From Crossaster papposus (lineage: Eukaryota; Echinodermata; Asteroidea; Velatida; Solasteridae), in assembly GCA_037893245.1 (NCBI GenBank), contig JBAIAA010000413.1:744001-808000 (forward strand): DNA of 64,000 nt. Direction: 5' to 3'. Made by a program: the position numbers and the translations under genes. Every line of letters begins with the position of its first letter. The first letter of the stretch is position 1. This document shows, piece after piece, positions 39,101 to 51,532 of the stretch. Under the pieces are notes generated by a model that saw nothing but the letters and a program-made list of their open reading frames with translations, had not been told where the DNA came from and ran no database searches.

Positions 39101-39868
39101 GGAAAACAGTGTAAAATCAACAATGTTCACGACCAAGTTTCTTGCACACCGACATCACTGGGGTTTCTCAAACAACAATCAGATTATTGTCTTGGTCTTT
39201 ATCTTTCCATTTCTTTTCAATTTTTAGTAGGTTAGCCAATTACATTTTTTAATATTCACACCGAAAGAAACACACCTCCCGAAAAGTGATACTTCCCGAG
39301 CCTGCAAGCAGCCATTTTACAAATGGCATCCCTCCACGTTCTAGGGCAATTAGGACCCATTTTTCAACCGTAATTTTGTCAAGTCTGCCCTCAGATTGAA
39401 GCTCAAAAACCAGGGAGTTGATCCTATGCTATATTTACACAATCCCACCATTTCTTTCACCAAACGGCATCCGTTTTCAAAAGAAATTGTGGGGGCACTT
39501 TTAATGCAAATGAGCTAGCGTAGAAATGTTCCTTACAATTAGGGTGGTGCACCCTATAGGGTGCACCTGCCTAATTCAAGTCCCATGGAAAACAGTGTAA
39601 AATCAACAATGTTCACGACCAAGTTTCTTGCACACCGACATCACTGGGATTTCTCAAACAACAATCAGATTATTGTCTTGGTCTTTATCTTTCCATTTCT
39701 TTTCAATTTTTAGTAGGTTAGCCAATTACATTTTTTAATATTCACACCGAAAGAAACACACCTCCCGAAAAGTGATACTTCCCGAGCCTGCAAGCAGCCA
39801 TTTTACAAATGGCATCCCTCCACGTTCTAGGGCAATTAGGACCCATTTTTCAACCGTAATTTTGTCAA
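30144..39868. repeat. Higher-order unit, copy 2 (20 monomers, 9725 bp)
   Basis: Monomers 30144-34036 match 18475-22367 at offset 11,669. Monomers 34037-37438 match 24798-28199 at offset 9239. Monomers 37925-39868 match 28200-30143 at offset 9725. One A-type monomer at 37439 has no partner in copy 1. B monomers, or the B-tailed recombinant 34523, fall at every third position at 30144, 31602, 33065, 34523 and 35981, showing the B-A-A trimer clearly. Differences from copy 1 include GGCATTCC near 19391 and CTTGAACACC near 21158, both only in copy 1, and GGGATTTC near 39648, only in copy 2. Confidence 0.9.
32762..32771. repeat. 5-bp tandem duplication (CTAAT)x2, copy 2
   Basis: This is the same doubled pentamer as at 21093-21102, in the monomer at 32574 (491 bp). 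The two are at corresponding positions of the two higher-order units. Confidence 0.92.
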
Positions 39869-42784
39869 GTCTGCCCTCAGATTGAAGCTCAAAAACCAGG
39901 GAGTTGATCCTATGCTATATTTACACAATCCCACCATTTCTTTCACCAAACGGCATCCGTTTTCAAAAGAAATTGTGGGGGCACTTTTAATGCAAATGAG
40001 CTAGCGTAGAAATGTTCCTTACAATTAGGGTGGTGCACCCTATAGGGTGCACCTGCCTAATTCAAGTCCCATGGAAAAGAGTGTAAAATCAACAATGTTC
40101 ACGACCAAGTTTCTTGCACACCGACATCACTGGGGTTTCTCAAACAACAATCAGATTATTGTCTTGGTCTTTATCTTTCCATTTCTTTTCAATTTTTAGT
40201 AGGTTAGCTAATTACATTTTTTAATATTCACACCGAAAGAAACACACCTCCCGAAAAGTGATACTTCCCGAGCCTGCAAGCAGCCATTTTACAAATGGCA
40301 TCCCTCCACGTTCTAGGGCAATTAGGACCCATTTTTCAACCGTAATTTTGTCAAGTCTGCCCTCAGATTGAAGCTCAAAAACCAGGGAGTTGATCCTATG
40401 CTATATTTACACAATCCCACCATTTCTTTCACCAAACGGCATCCGTTTTCAAAAGAAATTGTGGGGGCACTTTTAATGCAAATGAGCTAGCGTAGCAATG
40501 TTCCTTACAATTAGGGTGGTGCACCCTATAGGGTGCACCTGCCTAATTCAAGTCCCATGGAAAACAGTGTAAAATCAACAATGTTCACGACAAAGTTTCT
40601 TGCACACCGACATCACTGGGGTTTCTCAAACAACAATCAGATTATTGTCTTGGTCTTTATCTTTCCATTTCTTTTCAATTTTTAGTAGGTTAGCCAATTA
40701 CATTTTTTAATATTCACACCGAAAGAAACACACCTCCCGAAAAGTGATACTTCCCGAGCCTGCAAGCAGCCATTTTACAAATGGCATCCCTCCACGTTCT
40801 AGGGCAATTAGGACCCATTTTTCAACCGTAATTTTGTCAAGTCTGCCCTCAGATTGAAGCTCAAAAACCAGGGAGTTGATCCTATGCTATATTTACACAA
40901 TCCCACCATTTCCTTCACCAAACGGCATCCGTTTTCAAAAGAAATTGTGGGGGCACTTTTAATGCAAATGAGCTAGCGTAGAAATGTTCCTTACAATTAG
41001 GGTGGTGCACCCTATAGGGTGCACCTGCCTAATTCAAGTCCCATTGAAAAGAGTGTAAAATCAACAATGTTCACGACCAAGTTTCTTGCACACCGACATC
41101 ACTGGGGTTTCTCAAACAACAATCAGATTATTGTCTTGGTCTTTATCTTTCCATTTCTTTTCAATTTTTAGTAGGTTAGCTAATTACATTTTTTAATATT
41201 CACACCGAAAGAAACACACCTCCCGAAAAGTGATACTTCCCGAGCCTGCAAGCAGCCATTTTACAAATGGCATCCCTCCACGTTCTAGGGCAATTAGGAC
41301 CCATTTTTCAACCGTAATTTTGTCAAGTCTGCCCTCAGATTGAAGCTCAAAAACCAGGGAGTTGATCCTATGCTATATTTACACAATCCCACCATTTCTT
41401 TCACCAAACGGCATCCGTTTTCAAAAGAAATTGTGGGGGCACTTTTAATGCAAATGAGCTAGCGTAGCAATGTTCCTTACAATTAGGGTGGTGCACCCTA
41501 TAGGGTGCACCTGCCTAATTCAAGTCCCATGGAAAACAGTGTAAAATCAACAATGTTCACGACAAAGTTTCTTGCACACCGACATCACTGGGGTTTCTCA
41601 AACAACAATCAGATTATTGTCTTGGTCTTTATCTTTCCATTTCTTTTCAATTTTTAGTAGGTTAGCCAATTACATTTTTTAATATTCACACCGAAAGAAA
41701 CACACCTCCCGAAAAGTGATACTTCCCGAGCCTGCAAGCAGCCATTTTACAAATGGCATCCCTCCACGTTCTAGGGCAATTAGGACCCATTTTTCAACCG
41801 TAATTTTGTCAAGTCTGCCCTCAGATTGAAGCTCAAAAACCAGGGAGTTGATCCTATGCTATATTTACACAATCCCACCATTTCCTTCACCAAACGGCAT
41901 CCGTTTTCAAAAGAAATTGTGGGGGCACTTTTAATGCAAATGAGCTAGCGTAGAAATGTTCCTTACAATTAGGGTGGTGCACCCTATAGGGTGCACCTGC
42001 CTAATTCAAGTCCCATTGAAAAGAGTGTAAAATCAACAATGTTCACGACCAAGTTTCTTGCACACCGACATCACTGGGGTTTCTCAAACAACAATCAGAT
42101 TATTGTCTTGGTCTTTATCTTTCCATTTCTTTTCAATTTTTAGTAGGTTAGCTAATTACATTTTTTAATATTCACACCGAAAGAAACACACCTCCCGAAA
42201 AGTGATACTTCCCGAGCCTGCAAGCAGCCATTTTACAAATGGCATCCCTCCACGTTCTAGGGCAATTAGGACCCATTTTTCAACCGTAATTGTGTCAAGT
42301 CTGCCCTCAGATTGAAGCTCAAAAACCAGGGAGTTGATCCTATGCTATATTTACACAATCCCACCATTTCTTTCACCAAACGGCATCCGTTTTCAAAAGA
42401 AATTGTGGGGGCACTTTTAATGCAAATGAGCTAGCGTAGAAATGTTCCTTACAATTAGGGTGGTGCACCCTATAGGGTGCACCTGCCTAATTCAAGTCCC
42501 ATTGAAAAGAGTGTAAAATCAACAATGTTCACGACCAAGTTTCTTGCACACCGACATCACTGGGGTTTCTCAAACAACAATCAGATTATTGTCTTGGTCT
42601 TTATCTTTCCATTTCTTTTCAATTTTTAGTAGGTTAGCTAATTACATTTTTTAATATTCACACCGAAAGAAACACACCTCCCGAAAAGTGATACTTCCCG
42701 AGCCTGCAAGCAGCCATTTTACAAATGGCATCCCTCCACGTTCTAGGGCAATTAGGACCCTTTTTTCAACCGTAATTTTGTCAA

Positions 42785-44242
42785 GTCTGCCCTCAGATTG
42801 AAGCTCAAAAACCAGGGAGTTGATCCTATGCTATATTTACACAATCCCACCATTTCCTTCACCAAACGGCATCCGTTTTCAAAAGAAATTGTGGGGGCAC
42901 TTTTAATGCAAATGAGCTAGCGTAGAAATGTTCCTTACAATTAGGGTGGTGCACCCTATAGGGTGCACCTGCCTAATTCAAGTCCCATTGAAAAGAGTGT
43001 AAAATCAACAATGTTCACGACCAAGTTTCTTGCACACCGACATCACTGGGGTTTCTCAAACAACAATCAGATTATTGTCTTGGTCTTTATCTTTCCATTT
43101 CTTTTCAATTTTTAGTAGGTTAGCTAATTACATTTTTTAATATTCACACCGAAAGAAACACACCTCCCGAAAAGTGATACTTCCCGAGCCTGCAAGCAGC
43201 CATTTTACAAATGGCATCCCTCCACGTTCTAGGGCAATTAGGACCCATTTTTCAACCGTAATTGTGTCAAGTCTGCCCTCAGATTGAAGCTCAAAAACCA
43301 GGGAGTTGATCCTATGCTATATTTACACAATCCCACCATTTCTTTCACCAAACGGCATCCGTTTTCAAAAGAAATTGTGGGGGCACTTTTAATGCAAATG
43401 AGCTAGCGTAGAAATGTTCCTTACAATTAGGGTGGTGCACCCTATAGGGTGCACCTGCCTAATTCAAGTCCCATTGAAAAGAGTGTAAAATCAACAATGT
43501 TCACGACCAAGTTTCTTGCACACCGACATCACTGGGGTTTCTCAAACAACAATCAGATTATTGTCTTGGTCTTTATCTTTCCATTTCTTTTCAATTTTTA
43601 GTAGGTTAGCTAATTACATTTTTTAATATTCACACCGAAAGAAACACACCTCCCGAAAAGTGATACTTCCCGAGCCTGCAAGCAGCCATTTTACAAATGG
43701 CATCCCTCCACGTTCTAGGGCAATTAGGACCCTTTTTTCAACCGTAATTTTGTCAAGTCTGCCCTCGGATTGAAGCTCAAAAACCAGGGAGTTGATCCAA
43801 TGCTATATTTACACAATCCCACCATTTCTTTCACCAAACGGCATCCGTTTTCAAAAGAAATTGTGGGGGCACTTTTAATGCAAATGAGCTAGCGTAGAAA
43901 TGTTCCTTACAATTAGGGTGGTGCACCCTATAGGGTGCACCTGCCTAATTCAAGTCCCATTGAAAACAGTGTAAAATCAACAATGTTCACGACCAAGTTT
44001 CTTGCACACCGACATCACTGGGGTTTCTCAAACAACAATCAGATTATTGTCTTGGTCTTTATCTTTCCATTTCTTTTCAATTTTTAGTAGGTTAGCCAAT
44101 TACATTTTTTAATATTCACACCGAAAGAAACACACCTCCCGAAAAGTGATACTTCCCGAGCCTGCAAGCAGCCATTTTACAAATGGCATCCCTCTACGTT
44201 CTAGGGCAATTAGGACCCATTTTTCAACCGTAATTTTGTCAA
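42785..44242. repeat. Three-monomer unit, first tandem copy (1458 bp)
   Basis: Monomers 42785 (TTTCCTTCAC, 341T, ATTGTGTCAAG), 43271 (341T, GACCCTTTTTTC) and 43757 (11G, 43A, 211C, CCTCTACG) are followed by the same three in the same order at 44243-45700. I noticed no differences between the copies when reading them, which suggests a very recent duplication. Confidence 0.88.
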
Positions 44243-45700
44243 GTCTGCCCTCAGATTGAAGCTCAAAAACCAGGGAGTTGATCCTATGCTATATTTACAC
44301 AATCCCACCATTTCCTTCACCAAACGGCATCCGTTTTCAAAAGAAATTGTGGGGGCACTTTTAATGCAAATGAGCTAGCGTAGAAATGTTCCTTACAATT
44401 AGGGTGGTGCACCCTATAGGGTGCACCTGCCTAATTCAAGTCCCATTGAAAAGAGTGTAAAATCAACAATGTTCACGACCAAGTTTCTTGCACACCGACA
44501 TCACTGGGGTTTCTCAAACAACAATCAGATTATTGTCTTGGTCTTTATCTTTCCATTTCTTTTCAATTTTTAGTAGGTTAGCTAATTACATTTTTTAATA
44601 TTCACACCGAAAGAAACACACCTCCCGAAAAGTGATACTTCCCGAGCCTGCAAGCAGCCATTTTACAAATGGCATCCCTCCACGTTCTAGGGCAATTAGG
44701 ACCCATTTTTCAACCGTAATTGTGTCAAGTCTGCCCTCAGATTGAAGCTCAAAAACCAGGGAGTTGATCCTATGCTATATTTACACAATCCCACCATTTC
44801 TTTCACCAAACGGCATCCGTTTTCAAAAGAAATTGTGGGGGCACTTTTAATGCAAATGAGCTAGCGTAGAAATGTTCCTTACAATTAGGGTGGTGCACCC
44901 TATAGGGTGCACCTGCCTAATTCAAGTCCCATTGAAAAGAGTGTAAAATCAACAATGTTCACGACCAAGTTTCTTGCACACCGACATCACTGGGGTTTCT
45001 CAAACAACAATCAGATTATTGTCTTGGTCTTTATCTTTCCATTTCTTTTCAATTTTTAGTAGGTTAGCTAATTACATTTTTTAATATTCACACCGAAAGA
45101 AACACACCTCCCGAAAAGTGATACTTCCCGAGCCTGCAAGCAGCCATTTTACAAATGGCATCCCTCCACGTTCTAGGGCAATTAGGACCCTTTTTTCAAC
45201 CGTAATTTTGTCAAGTCTGCCCTCGGATTGAAGCTCAAAAACCAGGGAGTTGATCCAATGCTATATTTACACAATCCCACCATTTCTTTCACCAAACGGC
45301 ATCCGTTTTCAAAAGAAATTGTGGGGGCACTTTTAATGCAAATGAGCTAGCGTAGAAATGTTCCTTACAATTAGGGTGGTGCACCCTATAGGGTGCACCT
45401 GCCTAATTCAAGTCCCATTGAAAACAGTGTAAAATCAACAATGTTCACGACCAAGTTTCTTGCACACCGACATCACTGGGGTTTCTCAAACAACAATCAG
45501 ATTATTGTCTTGGTCTTTATCTTTCCATTTCTTTTCAATTTTTAGTAGGTTAGCCAATTACATTTTTTAATATTCACACCGAAAGAAACACACCTCCCGA
45601 AAAGTGATACTTCCCGAGCCTGCAAGCAGCCATTTTACAAATGGCATCCCTCTACGTTCTAGGGCAATTAGGACCCATTTTTCAACCGTAATTTTGTCAA
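44243..45700. repeat. Three-monomer unit, second tandem copy (1458 bp)
   Basis: Monomers 44243, 44729 and 45215 repeat the private markers of 42785, 43271 and 43757 exactly in order. Confidence 0.88.
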
Positions 45701-48700
45701 GTCTGCCCTCAGATTGAAGCTCAAAAACCAGGGAGTTGATCCTATGCTATATTTACACAATCCCACCATTTCTTTCACCAAACGGCATCCGTTTTCAAAA
45801 GAAATTGTGGGGGCACTTTTAATGCAAATGAGCTAGCGTAGAAATGTTCCTTACAATTAGGGTGGTGCACCCTATAGGGTGCACCTGCCTAATTCAAGTC
45901 CCATTGAAAAGAGTGTAAAATCAACAATGTTCACGACCAAGTTTCTTGCACACCGACATCACTGGGGTTTCTCAAACAACAATCAGATTATTGTCTTGGT
46001 CTTTATCTTTCCATTTCTTTTCAATTTTTAGTAGGTTAGCCAATTACATTTTTTAATATTCACACCGAAAGAAACACACCTCCCGAAAAGTGATACTTCC
46101 CGAGCCTGCAAGCAGCCATTTTACAAATGGCATCCCTCCACGTTCTAGGGCAATTAGGACCCATTTTTCAACCGTAATTTTGTCAAGTCTGCCCTCAGAT
46201 TGAAGCTCAAAAACCAGGGAGTTGATCCTATGCTATATTTACACAATCCCACCATTTCTTTCACCAAACGGCATCCGTTTTCAAAAGAAATTGTGGGGGC
46301 ACTTTTAATGCAAATGAGCTAGCGTAGAAATGTTCCTTACAATTAGGGTGGTGCACCCTATAGGGTGCACCTGCCTAATTCAAGTCCAATTGAAAAGAGT
46401 GTAAAATCAACAATGTTCACGACCAAGTTTCTTGCACACCTACATCACTGGGGTTTCTCAAACAACAATCAGATTATTGTCTTGGTCTTTATCTTTCCAT
46501 TTCTTTTCAATTTTTAGTAGGTTAGCCAATTACATTTTTTAATATTCACACCGAAAGAAACACACCTCCCGAAAAGTGATACTTCCCGAGCCTGCAAGCA
46601 GCCATTTTACAAATGGCATCCCTCCACGTTCTAGGGCAATTAGGACCCATTTTTCAACCGTAATTTTGTCAAGTCTGCCCTCGGATTGAAGCTCAAAAAC
46701 CAGGGAGTTGATCCAATGCTATATTTACACAATCCCACCATTTCTTTCACCAAACGGCATCCGTTTTCAAAAGAAATTGTGGGGGCACTTTTAATGCAAA
46801 TGAGCTAGCGTAGAAATGTTCCTTACAATTAGGGTGGTGCACCCTATAGGGTGCACCTGCCTAATTCAAGTCCCATTGAAAACAGTGTAAAATCAACAAT
46901 GTTCACGACCAAGTTTCTTGCACACCGACATCACTGGGGTTTCTCAAACAACAATCAGATTATTGTCTTGGTCTTTATCTTTCCATTTCTTTTCAATTTT
47001 TAGTAGGTTAGCCAATTACATTTTTTAATATTCACACCGAAAGAAACACACCTCCCGAAAAGTGATACTTCCCGAGCCTGCAAGCAGCCATTTTACAAAT
47101 GGCATCCCTCCACGTTCTAGGGCAATTAGGACCCATTTTTCAACCGTAATTTTGTCAAGTCTGCCCTCGGATTGAAGCTCAAAAACCAGGGAGTTGATCC
47201 AATGCTATATTTACACAATCCCACCATTTCTTTCACCAAACGGCATCCGTTTTCAAAAGAAATTGTGGGGGCACTTTTAATGCAAATGAGCTAGCGTAGA
47301 AATGTTCCTTACAATTAGGGTGGTGCACCCTATAGGGTGCACCTGCCTAATTCAAGTCCCATTGAAAACAGTGTAAAATCAACAATGTTCACGACCAAGT
47401 TTCTTGCACACCGACATCACTGGGGTTTCTCAAACAACAATCAGATTATTGTCTTGGTCTTTATCTTTCCATTTCTTTTCAATTTTTAGTAGGTTAGCCA
47501 ATTACATTTTTTAATATTCACACCGAAAGAAACACACCTCCCGAAAAGTGATACTTCCCGAGCCTGCAAGCAGCCATTTTACAAATGGCATCCCTCCACG
47601 TTCTAGGGCAATTAGGACCCATTTTTCAACCGTAATTTTGTCAAGTCTGCCCTCGGATTGAAGCTCAAAAACCAGGGAGTTGATCCAATGCTATATTTAC
47701 ACAATCCCACCATTTCTTTCACCAAACGGCATCCGTTTTCAAAAGAAATTGTGGGGGCACTTTTAATGCAAATGAGCTAGCGTAGAAATGTTCCTTACAA
47801 TTAGGGTGGTGCACCCTATAGGGTGCACCTGCCTAATTCAAGTCCAATTGAAAAGAGTGTAAAATCAACAATGTTCACGACCAAGTTTCTTGCACACCGA
47901 CATCACTGGGGTTTCTCAAACAACAATCAGATTATTGTCTTGGTCTTTATCTTTCCATTTCTTTTCAATTTTTAGTAGGTTAGCCAATTACATTTTTTAA
48001 TATTCACACCGAAAGAAACACACCTCCCGAAAAGTGATACTTCCCGAGCCTGCAAGCAGCCATTTTACAAATGGCATCCCTCCACGTTCTAGGGCAATTA
48101 GGACCCATTTTTCAACCGTAATTTTGTCAAGTCTGCCCTCAGATTGAAGCTCAAAAACCAGGGAGTTGATCCTATGCTATATTTACACAATCCCACCATT
48201 TCTTTCACCAAACGGCATCCGTTTTCAAAAGAAATTGTGGGGGCACTTTTAATGCAAATGAGCTAGCGTAGAAATGTTCCTTACAATTAGGGTGGTGCAC
48301 CCTATAGGGTGCACCTGCCTAATTCAAGTCCCATTGAAAAGAGTGTAAAATCAACAATGTTCACGACCAAGTTTCTTGCACACCTACATCACTGGGGTTT
48401 CTCAAACAACAATCAGATTATTGTCTTGGTCTTTATCTTTCCATTTCTTTTCAATTTTTAGTAGGTTAGCCAATTACATTTTTTAATATTCACACCGAAA
48501 GAAACACACCTCCCGAAAAGTGATACTTCCCGAGCCTGCAAGCAGCCATTTTACAAATGGCATCCCTCCACGTTCTAGGGCAATTAGGACCCATTTTTCA
48601 ACCGTAATTTTGTCAAGTCTGCCCTCGGATTGAAGCTCAAAAACCAGGGAGTTGATCCAATGCTATATTTACACAATCCCACCATTTCTTTCACCAAACG

Positions 48701-51532
48701 GCATCCGTTTTCAAAAGAAATTGTGGGGGCACTTTTAATGCAAATGAGCTAGCGTAGAAATGTTCCTTACAATTAGGGTGGTGCACCCTATAGGGTGCAC
48801 CTGCCTAATTCAAGTCCCATTGAAAACAGTGTAAAATCAACAATGTTCACGACCAAGTTTCTTGCACACCGACATCACTGGGGTTTCTCAAACAACAATC
48901 AGATTATTGTCTTGGTCTTTATCTTTCCATTTCTTTTCAATTTTTAGTAGGTTAGCCAATTACATTTTTTAATATTCACACCGAAAGAAACACACCTCCC
49001 GAAAAGTGATACTTCCCGAGCCTGCAAGCAGCCATTTTACAAATGGCATCCCTCTACGTTCTAGGGCAATTAGGACCCATTTTTCAACCGTAATTTTGTC
49101 AAGTCTGCCCTCAGATTGAAGCTCAAAAACCAGGGAGTTGATCCTATGCTATATTTACACAATCCCACCATTTCTTTCACCAAACGGCATCCGTTTTCAA
49201 AAGAAATTGTGGGGGCACTTTTAATGCAAATGAGCTAGCGTAGAAATGTTCCTTACAATTAGGGTGGTGCACCCTATAGGGTGCACCTGCCTAATTCAAG
49301 TCCCATTGAAAACAGTGTAAAATCAACAATGTTCACGACCAAGTTTCTTGCACACCGACATCACTGGGGTTTCTCAAACAACAATCAGATTATTGTCTTG
49401 GTCTTTATCTTTCCATTTCTTTTCAATTTTTAGTAGGTTAGCCAATTAAATTTTTTAATATTCACACCGAAAGAAACACACCTCCCGAAAAGTGATACTT
49501 CCCGAGCCTGCAAGCAGCCATTTTACAAATGGCATCCCTCCACGTTCTAGGGCAATTAGGACCCATTTTTCAACCGTAATTTTGTCAAGTCTGCCCTCGG
49601 ATTGAAGCTCAAAAACCAGGGAGTTGATCCAATGCTATATTTACACAATCCCACCATTTCTTTCACCAAACGGCATCCGTTTTCAAAAGAAATTGTGGGG
49701 GCACTTTTAATGCAAATGAGCTAGCGTAGAAATGTTCCTTACAATTAGGGTGGTGCACCCTATAGGGTGCACCTGCCTAATTCAAGTCCCATTGAAAAGA
49801 GTGTAAAATCAACAATATTCACGACCAAGTTTCTTGCACACCGACATCACTGGGGTTTCTCAAACAACAATCAGATTATTGTCTTGGTCTTTATCTTTCC
49901 ATTTCTTTTCAATTTTTAGTAGGTTAGCCAATTACATTTTTTAATATTCACACCGAAAGAAACACACCTCCCGAAAAGTGATACTTCCCGAGCCTGCAAG
50001 CAGCCATTTTACAAATGGCATCCCTCCACGTTCTAGGGCAATTAGGACCCATTTTTCAACCGTAATTTTGTCAAGTCTGCCCTCAGATTGAAGCTCAGAA
50101 ACCAGGGAGTTGATCCTATGCTATATTTACACAATCCCACCATTTCTTTCACCAAACGGCATCCGTTTTCAAAAGAAATTGTGGGGGCACTTTTAATGCA
50201 AATGAGCTAGCGTAGAAATGTTCCTTACAATTAGGGTGGTGCACCCTATAGGGTGCACCTGCCTAATTCAAGTCCCATGGAAAACAGTGTAAAATCAACA
50301 ATGTTCACGACCAAGTTTCTTGCACACCGACATCACTGGGGTTTCTCAAACAACAATCAGATTATTGTCTTGGTCTTTATCTTTCCATTTCTTTTCAATT
50401 TTTAGTAGGTTAGCCAATTACATTTTTTAATATTCACACCGAAAGAAACACACCTCCCGAAAAGTGATACTTCCCGAGCCTGCAAGCAGCCATTTTACAA
50501 ATGGCATCCCTCCACGTTCTAGGGCAATTAGGACCCATTTTTCAACCGTAATTTTGTCAAGTCTGCCCTCAGATTGAAGCTCAAAAACCAGGGAGTTGAT
50601 CCTATGCTATATTTACACAATCCCACCATTTCTTTCACCAAACGGCATCCGTTTTCAAAAGAAATTGTGGGGGCACTTTTAATGCAAATGAGCTAGCGTA
50701 GAAATGTTCCTTACAATTAGGGTGGTGCACCCTATAGGGTGCACCTGCCTAATTCAAGTCCCATTGAAAAGAGTGTAAAATCAACAATGTTCACGACCAA
50801 GTTTCTTGCACACCGACATCACTGGGGTTTCTCAAACAACAATCAGATTATTGTCTTGGTCTTTATCTTTCCATTTCTTTTCAATTTTTAGTAGGTTAGC
50901 TAATTACATTTTTTAATATTCACACCGAAAGAAACACACCTCCCGAAAAGTGATACTTCCCGAGCCTGCAAGCAGCCATTTTACAAATGGCATCCCTCCA
51001 CGTTCTAGGGCAATTAGGACCCTTTTTTCAACCGTAATTTTGTCAAGTCTGCCCTCGGATTGAAGCTCAAAAACCAGGGAGTTGATCCAATGCTATATTT
51101 ACACAATCCCACCATTTCTTTCACCAAACGCCATCCGTTTTCAAAAGAAATTGTGGGGGCACTTTTAATGCAAATGAGCTAGCGTAGAAATGTTCCTTAC
51201 AATTAGGGTGGTGCACCCTATAGGGTGCACCTGCCTAATTCAAGTCCCATGGAAAACAGTGTAAAATCAACAATGTTCACGACCAAGTTTCTTGCACACC
51301 GACATCACTGGGGTTTCTCAAACAACAATCAGATTATTGTCTTGGTCTTTATCTTTCCATTTCTTTTCAATTTTTAGTAGGTTAGCTAATTACATTTTTT
51401 AATATTCACACCGAAAGAAACACACCTCCCGAAAAGTGATACTTCCCGAGCCTGCAAGCAGCCATTTTACAAATGGCATCCCTCTACGTTCTAGGGCAAT
51501 TAGGACCCATTTTTCAACCGTAATTTTGTCAA
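45701..51532. repeat. Mosaic sub-array, 12 monomers
   Basis: This stretch is a mix of A monomers and 11G/43A monomers with A-type tails. Monomers 46673 and 47159 look identical and are probably tandem duplicates. Monomer 46187 has two private changes (46388 A and 46441 T); 47645 has only the first and 48131 only the second. The pair 50561-51532 carries GACCCTTTTTTC then CCTCTACG, the marker order of the trimer at 42785-45700. Markers 205G (CCATGG) and 341T are frequent towards the right end. I see no simple higher-order period. Confidence 0.78.

Larger units (their letters stand above)
39869..45700. repeat. Nested dimer and trimer expansions, 12 monomers
   Basis: A 972-bp dimer at 40355-41326 (GTAGCAATG with GACAAAG, then TTTCCTTCAC with GCTAAT) recurs at 41327-42298. 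The pair at 41813-42784 (TTTCCTTCAC with ATTGTGTCAAG, then GACCCTTTTTTC) recurs at 42785-43756. The trimer 42785-44242, which adds an 11G/43A monomer with CCTCTACG, recurs at 44243-45700 (offset 1458). The steps overlap one another, so they record at least three successive exchanges. No B-tailed monomers occur here. Confidence 0.88.

Noticed and set aside
18475-39868. Higher-order duplication as an assembly artefact
   Set aside because: The two copies differ in structure (extra five-monomer block, extra monomer 37439) and in scattered substitutions, which is not expected from a simple mis-join, although raw-read confirmation is not available here.
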